DNA from: Andreprevotia lacus DSM 23236
GTDB taxonomy: Bacteria; Pseudomonadota; Gammaproteobacteria; Burkholderiales; Chitinibacteraceae
Assembly: GCF_900176275.1 (NCBI RefSeq)
Contig: NZ_FWXD01000032.1
Span: forward strand, 1 to 39,199
DNA length: 39,199 bases
Direction: 5' to 3'
Under the pieces are notes generated by a model, which worked only from the letters and a program-made list of their open reading frames with translations, had not been told where the DNA came from and ran no database searches. Made by a program: the position numbers and the translations under genes. This document shows, piece by piece, positions 1 to 7,841 of this stretch; within the stretch, counting starts at the first letter, position 1; each line of letters opens with the position of its first letter.

Positions 1-724
1 GCCCGGGCCACCGGGGCTGATCTGCTCTGGCGTTGCGCGCATAATCGCCGCCTGCCGGTCGTGACGGCCTTGCCGGATGGCTCTTACCTGAGCGTGATCT
101 ATCCCGATGACAAGGCAAGACGGCAGGACATGGATGGCATCCCGGTGCGGGTCATCGAGTACAGTTTGCCCAAGCTGGACGGCGCGGCCATACGCTATCG
201 CCTGATGACGACGCTGTTGTCGGCCGAAGCGGCGCCGGCAGCCGAGCTGGCAGCGTGCTATCACGCACGCTGGCAGGTTGAAGCGGTGTTCGATGAGCTC
301 AAGACCCATTTGCAGCAGGGGCGCAGGACGTTGCGCTCCAAGACGCCTGAGCTGGTCAGGCAGGAGTTTTATGGCTGGGTGCTGGCGCACTATGCGGTAC
401 GCTGGTTGATGCATCAGGTCGCCAGTGCGCACCGCAGTCGTCATGATGACCTTTCGTTCGTGGGACATGTGCAGTTGCTGCGGCGTACCCAACCCCGCTC
501 CGGGGCCTTTCCCCCCAGGGCGGGCAGCCGCAAGACGCTGGTTTCGTGAGTGGCTGGCAGCGGGTGCGCGCTTGCGGGCGGTACGTACTGTGGGGCAGCG
601 TGCACCCAGGCAGGTGAAGCGGCGAAATTCGCCATACGCGGCCCATGATCATTGCTACCCACGCAGGCGGCAGGGGGACTGGTCAGTACAGGTGCTGGGG
701 CGGGAGGAGCGGAAATCCGGCTAA
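1..724 (+). pseudogene. IS4-family transposase, C-terminal part, frameshifted
   Basis: The reading frame is open from base 1 to a TGA at 547-549, so the 5' part lies outside the window. It carries the exact IS4 signature Y-(2)-R-(3)-E-(6)-K in CYHARWQVEAVFDELK (about 256-303), which contains the catalytic Glu of the DDE triad. The usual IS4 tail (FPP.AARRWF...VKR) does not follow in this frame. It continues in the next frame from about 509 (FPPGRAAARRWF, then QVKRRNSPYA) to a TAA at 722-724. The switch falls at a six-C run (511-516), so a one-base insertion there would explain it. The copy is probably inactive, unless the shift is a sequencing error or programmed. Terminal inverted repeats were not identified with confidence; the right end should lie somewhere in 700-780. 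Confidence 0.75.
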
Positions 725-862
725 CCAAACAGTATTGGGTCAGGACTTGTATTTTTCACATCAATTCCCCTTGCATGAAAAATCCGGACAACGAATGCCC
801 CGGCAATCCCCACTCAGAGAATTATCCTGAGCATTGTTGACTCTGCGCACTAAAAATCGCGG
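725..862. other. Intergenic stretch between IS tail and tamB 3' end
   Basis: There is no gene here. It holds a weak inverted repeat (TTTTTCA...TGAAAAA, about 752-782) and the sequence GGGTCAGGACTTGT near 737-750, which might belong to the right end of the IS element. A second short inverted repeat (CTCAG...CTGAG) lies near 812-830. None has a convincing U-tract, so no tamB terminator can be called with confidence. Confidence 0.35.
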
Positions 863-3800
863 CTAATCAAACCGCAACGTATAAGTCGCATCCAGCGTGC
901 TTTCATCCGTACCCAGCCGCGTCACCAGTGACCAGCGCTTGGAGAACTGCCACGAGAGTTTGATCGCGTCCTTGAGGCCGTTCAGGCTCTTTTCCAGCGA
1001 CAGGCGCACGGTTTTGGTGAGGCGTTTGCCGACCGAGACCACCTGGGTGCTGGTGCCGTCGGCCATTTTATCGGTGGCCATGCCGACTTCGTCGATGCCG
1101 AGGCCGCCGAGGATTTCATCGCCCAGCCCCTTGCTGGGGTCACCGCCCATCAGGATGCCGCTGAGGATTTGCGCCAGCACGGCGGAATCGCCCTTGTCCA
1201 TGCTGTCGGTGCCGTGGCCGAACAGCAGCCAGGCCAGCTTTTCGTTATCCGGCACGCTGGGTTCCGAATACAGGGTCACGCGTGGGTTGGAGGCGGTGCC
1301 CTTGACCGATACCCCCGCCTCCACCGACAGGCCGCGCCGCATGGCGAGGATGTCGAGGCCGGGGTTGTCCAGCTGGCCGCTGAAGTTGAGCACACCGCGT
1401 TCGATATCCAGCTTTTGCCCATAGGCCTTGTAGGTGCTATCGCTGTTCTCGGCGATCTTGACCTGCCCCACGGCAGCCAGCGGCTGGCTGGGGCGGGCGC
1501 GCAGACCCAGCCGCCCGGTCAGGTCGGCCTCCAGCCCGTAACCGCGGAAATGGAAGTTGTTGCCCAAGTCCACGTCGAACTGCAGCACGGCCAGTGCCAG
1601 GCTGCTGGGGGTGGCCGGTTCACGCCCGGCCACCACCACATCGTCGGACAGGCGCGGTACGTCCTCGCTACGGTACTGGATATCGCCCTGGTCGGCGCGC
1701 ATCTGGCCGGTCACGCTGATGCCGTCCTTGCCATAGCCCACTTCCCCGTTGCCCGACACCACCAGCAGCATGTCCGGCTTGTTGATGAGGGTGAGGCGCT
1801 GGGCAGTCACGCTGGCCTTGGCCACCGGCACTTCGCTGGCAATGTCCAGCGTGCCGCTGGCGGCCAAGGTGCCCTGCCCGCCCTTGAACTTGACCGAGTC
1901 GAGCACGACCTGGCCCGGCTGCAGCCGCATGTGCACCGAGCCTTCGTTCAGGTTGATGCCGGTCTCGCTGTCCTTGATCATCAGGCCGGTGCCGTCCAGT
2001 GTGCCGCTCAGGCTGGCGCGCTGGTCGAACGGGCCGCCGCGCTGCAGATTGAAGCGCACTTGCCCGGCCATCTGTACGCCGCTGCCCAGCAAGGGGGCCA
2101 GTCGACCCAGATCGGGCAGATCGCCAATGGCACGCACGTTCAGCGCTGCGCCGCTGGCAATCTGCCAGCGCGCGGCATCAATGACGGTATCGCCACTGAG
2201 GGTGACGTTGCCGAAACGGCTGCTGCTGAGCGCCCCCGCCAGCGTGAGGCGCGATTGCCGCGCCTGGATATTGAGGTTGAGCTTGTCGAGGCCGAATGCC
2301 TGCCGTTGCCCCGTGGTATTGCGCCAGCCACCATCGCCGCCGCTGCGCGCCAGCTCGATGTCGCCATCCAGCGTGGCGCCCTGCTGCAATTGCCAGTGGC
2401 CGGACAGCACCAGATCGGTATCCAGGTTACGGATATTGGCCAGCTTGACCCATTCAGCCAGCACCAGCTTGCTGAAATTGCCGGCCGTGCTCAGTTTGCC
2501 CGGTTGCCAGTCCAGCTTGTCCACCCGCACGCGGCTGTCGCCCACGCCCAGCTCGGCACCGGCCAGATGCACCGCGCGCGCGCCGAATTCTGCCTCCAGC
2601 GGGGCCAGCAGGCGCAATACCAGCGGGGCCTTGGCCTCCAGCTTCTCAATGCGACCGCGCCATTGCTGGTCGGCCGCCAGCGCACCGGCAGCGGCCAAGG
2701 TGATGGCGGCAGGGGTATCGGCATAGCGCCCGTCCAGATTCAGGTTGATGCGGTGTTGCGCGCGAGTGCCATCCACGGCGAGGTGCAACTGGCTGATGTC
2801 GGCACCGAAACCACTGGCGCGTTCCAGCGCGATATCCAGCTTCAGCGGTTTGTTCAGGTCGGGATAAAGCTGCGCCTGCGCGCGGCCATGCAGTACCGCC
2901 ACGCCAAACGGCGTGCCCAGCGTATCGGCACTCACATCCACCGTGACCAGCGGTGCCGCCAGCGTGCCGGCCAGTTGTGCATCGCCGCGCACGCGGCCGG
3001 CAAAGCCATGGCCGAGCTGACCCAGGCTGTCCAGCGCCAGCTTGAGCTGCAGCCGGTCGCCATCCTTGCCCAGCGCGCCATGGGCGTCGATGCGGTTGTC
3101 GCCCAGCCGCAGCCATAGGTCCGCGTCGGACAGGCGCTGGTCGGCCAGCTTGAGCTTGCCGGCGCCAGCCAGCGGCTGGCCGTTGTAGCGGCTGGTGGCC
3201 AGATCGTAATCCAGCTGCGCCTGCCATTGCGGCTTGAGCGCCCCGGCCGCCTTGAAACGGCCATTCAGATCGCCCGCCGGCACTGCCAGAAAATCGGCCG
3301 GGTTGAAGTGGCTGAACTGCCCTTCTGCCTTGAAATCCTGTTTGTCGAAGCCGAATTCACCCGCCAGCTTGGCACTGTTGGCGCCATGCGCCAGCTCCAG
3401 CTTGCGCACCTGCAAGCGCCGCTCGCGCGCCGGGTTCAGCCAGCCCAGATCGGCTTTCAACTGCGCCTTGTACAGCGCATCGGATAAATCCGCGACGATA
3501 TTCGGCGCCTGATACGGGCCGGACAGTTTGACCGTGCCGGCCAGCTGACTGCGGCTCTGGCTGGGGATCACGCGCGCCAGGTCCACGCCCCCCAGCGTGA
3601 ACTGGGCATCGAGCTGGTCGGCCTTGAAGCGCCCCTTGCCCCTGAGGGTGCCATCGCCCAGCAGACGGGCATCCAGGCTGGCCAGATCAAGCAGGCCGGC
3701 CCGCACCGTGAAACCCGCCTCCAGCAGACTGAACGGCAAGCCGTTCTGGGTAATGGCCGCCGGTTTGGCGTTGCTGATTTCCAGTGCGCCTTGCGCACTG

Positions 3801-4714
3801 TCCGGGCCGGCAGGTTGCAGATCAAGGCGGATATTCAGGTCACCCTGCGGCAACCCGGCCAGCAGCACCGCCGGATTGAGGCGCGACATGCGCAGCCGCG
3901 CCTGCTTGAGAATGTTGTAGCTATACGGGGCAAAAGCATCGAGGCGCAGGTCCAGCTCGCCGGTCACGCGCTCGCCGCTGACCTTGCCCTGCAGCAAGAG
4001 ATCGCGCAGGTTGCCCAGCAAGGTGTAACTGGCGGCAACGTGGTAATCCTCGACCTTGCCGCTGAAGGCGATATCGCCCGCCGCCTTGAACGGCGCCTTG
4101 CCCTCCAGCTGCAAACGCGCGTTCAAGCGCCCCTGCGGCGCCAGCAGCTGTTTGACTTCCAGCTGGTGGAAACGGCCATTGCTGGACAGATGCACGCGGA
4201 TGTCACGCAGGTCGACCGGGCTATCGACCAGCTTCAGCCGCGCCAGGCGCAAATCATCGATATGGATGCCCAAGGGCAGCTTGAGGTTGTCCGGCGCCTG
4301 CGTCGGCTTGCTCTGCGGCGGGCCGGGCTTGAGCAACAATTGCAGCGTGCCGGCATCAAGCAGGCTGGCGGAAAAATCCCGCGCCAGCAGCGAGTACGGC
4401 TCCCACACCAGATGCACGCGATCCAGCCTGGCGGTCAGGTCCGGGGTATCGACCTCGATGCCGCTGACGGTGACATCCCGCCAGATCGGCCCGTCGATGC
4501 GCTCCACCTTGACCACGCCCGTGGCGTTGAGTTTGGCAATCAGCCAGGCACGGCCGGTCGGCCCGTCCAGCCAGCGCATGCCGAAATAGCCGGCCAGCGC
4601 GAGCACGGCCACCAGCAACAGCGTGCCATACACCAGCCAGCGCAACGCATTGCGCCAGCGGCGGCGCGGTTTGGCTGGCTGTGCCTGGATATCGCTGACT
4701 GGTACGTCGCTCAT
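863..4714 (-). CDS. tamB: TamB, inner-membrane-anchored translocation and assembly module subunit
   Basis: This is a 1283-residue AsmA-like/TamB protein, close to the roughly 1260 residues of E. coli TamB. An N-terminal membrane anchor (about residues 24-48, rich in L, V and A) follows a basic cytoplasmic stretch. A long, low-complexity, beta-rich periplasmic body comes next, ending in the conserved DUF490/TamB domain (about the last 350 residues, terminating in YTLRFD, an outer-membrane-style aromatic C-terminus). TamB spans the periplasm and works with TamA in outer-membrane protein insertion and phospholipid transport between the membranes. Its ATG shares one base with the TGA of tamA, so the two are translationally coupled in the order tamA-tamB, as in many proteobacteria. 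Assignment rests on length, architecture and the tamA neighbour. Confidence 0.93.
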   Translation of the reverse strand: MSDVPVSDIQAQPAKPRRRWRNALRWLVYGTLLLVAVLALAGYFGMRWLDGPTGRAWLIAKLNATGVVKVERIDGPIWRDVTVSGIEVDTPDLTARLDRVHLVWEPYSLLARDFSASLLDAGTLQLLLKPGPPQSKPTQAPDNLKLPLGIHIDDLRLARLKLVDSPVDLRDIRVHLSSNGRFHQLEVKQLLAPQGRLNARLQLEGKAPFKAAGDIAFSGKVEDYHVAASYTLLGNLRDLLLQGKVSGERVTGELDLRLDAFAPYSYNILKQARLRMSRLNPAVLLAGLPQGDLNIRLDLQPAGPDSAQGALEISNAKPAAITQNGLPFSLLEAGFTVRAGLLDLASLDARLLGDGTLRGKGRFKADQLDAQFTLGGVDLARVIPSQSRSQLAGTVKLSGPYQAPNIVADLSDALYKAQLKADLGWLNPARERRLQVRKLELAHGANSAKLAGEFGFDKQDFKAEGQFSHFNPADFLAVPAGDLNGRFKAAGALKPQWQAQLDYDLATSRYNGQPLAGAGKLKLADQRLSDADLWLRLGDNRIDAHGALGKDGDRLQLKLALDSLGQLGHGFAGRVRGDAQLAGTLAAPLVTVDVSADTLGTPFGVAVLHGRAQAQLYPDLNKPLKLDIALERASGFGADISQLHLAVDGTRAQHRINLNLDGRYADTPAAITLAAAGALAADQQWRGRIEKLEAKAPLVLRLLAPLEAEFGARAVHLAGAELGVGDSRVRVDKLDWQPGKLSTAGNFSKLVLAEWVKLANIRNLDTDLVLSGHWQLQQGATLDGDIELARSGGDGGWRNTTGQRQAFGLDKLNLNIQARQSRLTLAGALSSSRFGNVTLSGDTVIDAARWQIASGAALNVRAIGDLPDLGRLAPLLGSGVQMAGQVRFNLQRGGPFDQRASLSGTLDGTGLMIKDSETGINLNEGSVHMRLQPGQVVLDSVKFKGGQGTLAASGTLDIASEVPVAKASVTAQRLTLINKPDMLLVVSGNGEVGYGKDGISVTGQMRADQGDIQYRSEDVPRLSDDVVVAGREPATPSSLALAVLQFDVDLGNNFHFRGYGLEADLTGRLGLRARPSQPLAAVGQVKIAENSDSTYKAYGQKLDIERGVLNFSGQLDNPGLDILAMRRGLSVEAGVSVKGTASNPRVTLYSEPSVPDNEKLAWLLFGHGTDSMDKGDSAVLAQILSGILMGGDPSKGLGDEILGGLGIDEVGMATDKMADGTSTQVVSVGKRLTKTVRLSLEKSLNGLKDAIKLSWQFSKRWSLVTRLGTDESTLDATYTLRFD

Positions 4715-6471
4715 CAGAACGCCATCCCCAGGCTGAAATAGAAGCGCACCTGCTTGCGGTCAAAGCCATAGGCCAGATCGGCGCCGACGACGCCCACCGG
4801 GCTGACCCAGCGCGCGCCCGCGCCCATACCGGCAACGGGTTTGAGCGCCGATATGCTGGCTGCCGCATCGCCATAATCGACGAACACCGCACCGCGCCAA
4901 TCCTTGTAGACCGGGTATTGCGCCTCCAGCGAGGCGGTGGCGATCACCTGTGCCGGCACTACGGTATTGTCGCTACCGGGGATGCCCAGGCTCTGATAGT
5001 CATAGCCGCGTACGCTGCCGGCGCCGCCGGCGCGGAACAGCCAGTCGGTCGGCACATTGGTCGATTCGCGCGTGATGGTCTGGCCCAGCTCCAGCCGGCT
5101 GATCAGGATGCCCTTGCCGGCAAACGGCAGATAGTGCTGGCCGCGCCCGTACACACGCACAAAGGTCTGGTCGGACAATACACCGCGCACCGCGCCGCCC
5201 ACTTCCAGTTGCAACAGCGTGCCACGATGCGGATCGCGCTGGTTGTCCAGATCGCGCCGCACCCAGCGATAGTTGGCGGTCAGCGCGTTCAGCTCGTCGA
5301 TTTCCTCGCCGCCACGGTCACGCCGCTCGGTCAGGTATTCCAGCGCGATTTGCCGATCGATACCGTTGGTGCCGGTCAGGCCGGTCAGCGAGCGGCTCAC
5401 GCCCACTTTCCACACCTGCGTCTGCAGGTTTTCGACGTCCGAATGTGCCACGGCCGTATAGACCCGGTGCGAATAGCCACTGGCACGTTCAGGGAACGAC
5501 ACCCCCAGCGCCAGCGCCTGGGTATCGCGGTCCAGCGCGGTAACGGCGTCGAACACCCAACCACGGTCGAGCAGGTTGTTATAGCTGTAGCTTGCCGTGC
5601 CGCGCGGCCCGGACGTGGTGCTATAGCCGGCACTGACGGTGATGCGCTGCAGCGGCACCTCCTGCACGCGCACGGTCACCGGGGTCTGCCAGGGTGCAGT
5701 GGCGCCGGGTGGCGCCTCGACCACCGCGCCACCGAAGTAAGGCAGGCTTTCCAGCTGTGATTGCAGGTTGAGCAGGTCACGCCGGCGATAGACATCGCCA
5801 GCCTTGAAATCGATCAGCTCGGTGACCAGTTTTTCCGGGTAGCGCTGCAAGCCTTCTACCTTGATCTCGCCGTAGTGGTAGAGCGGGCCGCTGTCGGCAA
5901 CCAGCGTGACATCGGCACTGGCAGTGGCCGGATCAATGCGCACCTCGTTCTTTTCCAGCCGCGCAGCGGGATAGCGCGAGTTTTGCAGGCTTTGCAGCAC
6001 ACGGCGCTTGGCGTCGTCCCAGCCGGACTGGGTAAACACCTGGCCGGGATTGATCTGCCAGGCATCGACGATGCGTTGTTGCAGTCTGTCCTCGCGATCG
6101 GGGTCGTCGATGATCGCCCCTTGCAGCTTGAAATCGACATTGCGGAAACGTGTCGGCTCGCCCGGCACGACAAAGATGCGCACCTGCGGTGGCGTCACCC
6201 CGCTGTCGAGATGGGCAACCACCTTGGGGGCGAAATAGCCGGCGGTGTTGAGCAAGGCCGTTGCGTCGACGGGAATGCGCTCGACCAGCGGCGCCAGCCC
6301 TTCCTTGTCGAACTTGGCATCGTCGCGCCAGCGGTAGATGTCCAGGTGGCGCTGCAGCAGATCGCTGACCTCGCCCGGCGCATCCAGCGTCACCGTATAG
6401 CGCGCGTGCGCCAGCCCGCACGCGAGGGCCAGGCAGACGGACAACAGGAAGCGATGGCAATCAACACGCAT
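4714..6471 (-). CDS. tamA: TamA, Omp85-family outer membrane protein
   Basis: The protein has 585 residues. A signal peptide (residues 1-23, cut after AHA) is followed by a periplasmic POTRA region (about 25-275) and a C-terminal 16-strand Omp85 barrel. The barrel contains the family's VRGY motif at 487-490 (GGAGSVRGYDY) and ends in F (SLGMAF), the usual outer-membrane insertion signal. TamA partners TamB, whose gene overlaps it by one base. The chosen ATG at 6471 lacks a clear Shine-Dalgarno, but it gives a complete signal peptide and there is no better in-frame start. A possible -10 (TAAAGT on the minus strand near 6498-6503) lies upstream without a matching -35. Confidence 0.93.
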   Translation of the reverse strand: MRVDCHRFLLSVCLALACGLAHARYTVTLDAPGEVSDLLQRHLDIYRWRDDAKFDKEGLAPLVERIPVDATALLNTAGYFAPKVVAHLDSGVTPPQVRIFVVPGEPTRFRNVDFKLQGAIIDDPDREDRLQQRIVDAWQINPGQVFTQSGWDDAKRRVLQSLQNSRYPAARLEKNEVRIDPATASADVTLVADSGPLYHYGEIKVEGLQRYPEKLVTELIDFKAGDVYRRRDLLNLQSQLESLPYFGGAVVEAPPGATAPWQTPVTVRVQEVPLQRITVSAGYSTTSGPRGTASYSYNNLLDRGWVFDAVTALDRDTQALALGVSFPERASGYSHRVYTAVAHSDVENLQTQVWKVGVSRSLTGLTGTNGIDRQIALEYLTERRDRGGEEIDELNALTANYRWVRRDLDNQRDPHRGTLLQLEVGGAVRGVLSDQTFVRVYGRGQHYLPFAGKGILISRLELGQTITRESTNVPTDWLFRAGGAGSVRGYDYQSLGIPGSDNTVVPAQVIATASLEAQYPVYKDWRGAVFVDYGDAAASISALKPVAGMGAGARWVSPVGVVGADLAYGFDRKQVRFYFSLGMAF

Positions 6472-6587
6472 GCGCGAAAGGGGAAATCACAAAGCTGTCA
6501 CTTTACCGAACTGGCCGGCGTTGTGGAGCAAGGAGAAGCGCTTATCTGCGCCAGTAACGCCGCCGACGTGAAAAAAGCACAAAAAAA

Positions 6588-6623
6588 AGCCCGGGATCAA
6601 TCTTTCGATTGCTCAACCGGGGC
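6588..6623 (-). terminator. Rho-independent terminator of the small 30-codon gene
   Basis: Read on the minus strand, a stem (GCCCCGG...CCCGGGC outer, CAATC/GATTG inner, GAAA tetraloop) is followed directly by eight T (bases 6581-6588). The outer stem has one extra base. It lies about 75 bases beyond the stop codon of the 30-residue ORF and before tamA, so it should separate the small transcript from tamAB. Confidence 0.8.
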
Positions 6624-6646
6624 CTAGAGGATGGAGGAGTCGATAA

Positions 6647-6696
6647 CTGCCCGAGGGCAGGTGAAGCCAAAACTGCGCGCTAGCGCAGGGTTTGGC
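6647..6696 (-). other. Two further stem-loops in the 3' untranslated region of the small gene
   Basis: The first stem-loop (6666-6696) begins two bases after the stop codon. Its arms pair GCCAAA with TTTGGC and CTGCGC with GCGCAG around a TAGC loop. The second (6647-6660) is CTGCCC/GGGCAG with a two-base loop. With the terminator hairpin they make three consecutive structures in about 110 bases, which would stabilise the RNA or act as an RNA element in their own right. Confidence 0.6.
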
Positions 6697-6698
6697 GC

Positions 6699-6791
6699 TT
6701 AGCGCGCCAGAGTCAACTGCCAGCCGTACGACTTGACCAGCAGACGTTGTGCAAGCACAGCGTTCTTAAAAATCTTTTGCAGGATGTTCAT
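6699..6791 (-). CDS. Small basic protein of 30 residues, function unknown
   Basis: The ORF starts ATG (6789-6791) and ends TAA (6699-6701). A strong Shine-Dalgarno (AAGGAGCAAGATC before the ATG) sits at ideal spacing, which is the main reason to believe it is translated. The peptide begins MNILQKIFK and ends GWQLTLAR. It has five Lys/Arg and no Asp/Glu, and hydrophobic residues (I3, L4, I7, F8, V12, L13, L17, L18) are spaced as in an amphipathic helix, so membrane contact is possible. It has its own promoter (6868-6896) and terminator (6588-6623). I do not recognise a family. It could instead be the coding part of a dual-function small RNA, or a leader peptide, although the terminator argues against a leader for tamA. 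Confidence 0.65.
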   Translation of the reverse strand: MNILQKIFKNAVLAQRLLVKSYGWQLTLAR

Positions 6792-6867
6792 GATCTTGCT
6801 CCTTGTGGACCGCCCTTCTGGGGCCTGGTTCCCGATGTGTCGTGCGGGTTTGCATCCGACAAGACGA

Positions 6868-6896
6868 ACTGTACCTAAACTACAAATTCAACGCAA
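6868..6896 (-). promoter_or_regulatory. Predicted sigma70-type promoter for the small gene
   Basis: On the minus strand a -35 TTGCGT (6891-6896) and a -10 TACAGT (6868-6873) are separated by exactly 17 bases. Transcription would start near 6861, giving a leader of about 70 bases that contains a GCCC/GGGC hairpin ahead of the Shine-Dalgarno. Confidence 0.6.
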
Positions 6897-7048
6897 GAGA
6901 AAATGTAGAAAAACTACGATAATTTTCACAACTCTCCACAAATACGACTACACAATTACGTAACAAACCCAATAAAACCGTGATTTTTACATTCAGCAAC
7001 ATTTATTTTCACTACAAGTAAAATGTAACATTACTACCGGAAAACTAC
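6879..7048 (-). promoter_or_regulatory. AT-rich upstream region with six same-strand ACTAC motifs
   Basis: ACTAC (GTAGT on the transcribed strand) occurs at 6879, 6913, 6947, 7011, 7033 and 7044, always in the same orientation; three copies read ACTACA. The first three are spaced 34 bases apart, then 64, 22 and 11. A random 170-base stretch would hold a given 5-mer on one strand about 0.17 times. GTAG-AAAAA-CTAC forms a small palindrome at 6905-6917. The array lies within and upstream of the predicted promoter, as expected for binding sites of an activator or nucleoid protein. The factor is unknown. Confidence 0.5.
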
Positions 7049-7058
7049 GGGTTTTCCG
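7038..7058. repeat. Short perfect inverted repeat
   Basis: CGGAAAAC and GTTTTCCG (8-base arms) surround a five-base loop. It lies between the last ACTAC motif and the bidirectional terminator. It could be an operator or a small hairpin. Confidence 0.4.
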
Positions 7059-7066
7059 CAATGCAC

Positions 7067-7108
7067 CAATGCAAAAGGCCACGCCGATTGGCGTGGCCTT
7101 TTGCATTG
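7067..7108. terminator. Bidirectional rho-independent terminator
   Basis: This is a perfect 19-base-pair stem with a GATT loop. The GC-rich core GGCCACGCC/GGCGTGGCC is flanked by AAAA and TTTT, so it can terminate on both strands. It would end the minus-strand transcript of the chalcone-isomerase-like gene (stop at 7204) and insulate the regulatory region of the small gene. Confidence 0.75.
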
Positions 7109-7203
7109 CGACCGCCGGGAACTGCCGACAACCCGCCAGCAGTGTTACACGGGGCGTTACAGGCTGCGCTTGCGCACCCGCTACGTCAGGATGGCCTTGA
7201 GGC

Positions 7204-7776
7204 TCACTTGCCGCCCAGCAGTGCCGCCTTGAGGTTGTCCTGCACCGGATCCTTGCCCAGCCAGATGGCGAGCATGGCACTGGCGAAATCATCGCCGGCA
7301 ATCACCGGATAGGCTTTGTTGCGCACGGTGACGCGCGTACCCGTCCCCGGTACGAAATCGAGCGCAATCACGTCCCCCTTGTTCACCGATGCCACTTCCT
7401 TGAACAGCTTGTCCAGCGCATCCAGTTGCGGCGCAAAGCGCTTCTCGGCGCCCGGCGTGTTGTCGCGCATGCCTTCAACAAAGGATTCGTGCATCTTGGC
7501 GGCCGATACCTCGCGCAGCATGCGCAGCTCGATGCGGCGCGGCGTGGTGGCGTTGATGACCGCGTTGGCGTCGTTGGTCTTGGCCGCCGTGTACAGCACA
7601 GCCAGATACACGTCGAACACCACCTTGCGGCGTACGCCGCCGCCGTTGAGCTGCAGCGACTGGCTGCTCAGCTCGGCCTTGTCTGCCACGTTCTGACCAG
7701 CAATCTCGGCGGCCTGCACGGCCGGCACCGCAAGTGCGGCGGCAATCAGGCCGGCACACAATGTCTTGGTCCACAT
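7204..7776 (-). CDS. Periplasmic chalcone isomerase-like domain protein
   Basis: The protein has 190 residues. A signal peptide (about 1-22, cut after VQA) precedes a single domain resembling bacterial chalcone-isomerase-like proteins: an N-terminal A-E-I-A-G start, the strand 'RRKVVFDVYLAVLYT', and a 'RIELRMLREVSA' core. In plants the fold binds fatty acids or flavonoids; the bacterial proteins have no settled role. The thiolase terminator lies immediately upstream (7791-7816), so this gene probably has its own promoter. A Shine-Dalgarno (AAGGAGAG) precedes the ATG. Its place beside beta-oxidation genes makes a lipid-related role plausible, but that is inference. Confidence 0.75.
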   Translation of the reverse strand: MWTKTLCAGLIAAALAVPAVQAAEIAGQNVADKAELSSQSLQLNGGGVRRKVVFDVYLAVLYTAAKTNDANAVINATTPRRIELRMLREVSAAKMHESFVEGMRDNTPGAEKRFAPQLDALDKLFKEVASVNKGDVIALDFVPGTGTRVTVRNKAYPVIAGDDFASAMLAIWLGKDPVQDNLKAALLGGK

Positions 7777-7790
7777 AGGGCTCTCCTTGC

Positions 7791-7816
7791 AAAAAGCCCG
7801 CGGACCAGCCGCGGGC
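7791..7816 (-). terminator. Terminator downstream of the thiolase gene
   Basis: Minus-strand stem GCCCGCGG/CCGCGGGC with a five-base loop, followed by five T. It lies about 25 bases beyond the thiolase stop. Confidence 0.75.
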
Positions 7817-7841
7817 GGTTGTCTTTATGCGTGCGTGCGGC

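Noticed and set aside
1169-3118. 649-residue plus-strand open frame opposite tamB
   Set aside because: It lies wholly antisense to tamB, which has a clear family match; the frame is open because of GC-rich codon structure and its product is Gln/His/Ala-rich without domains.
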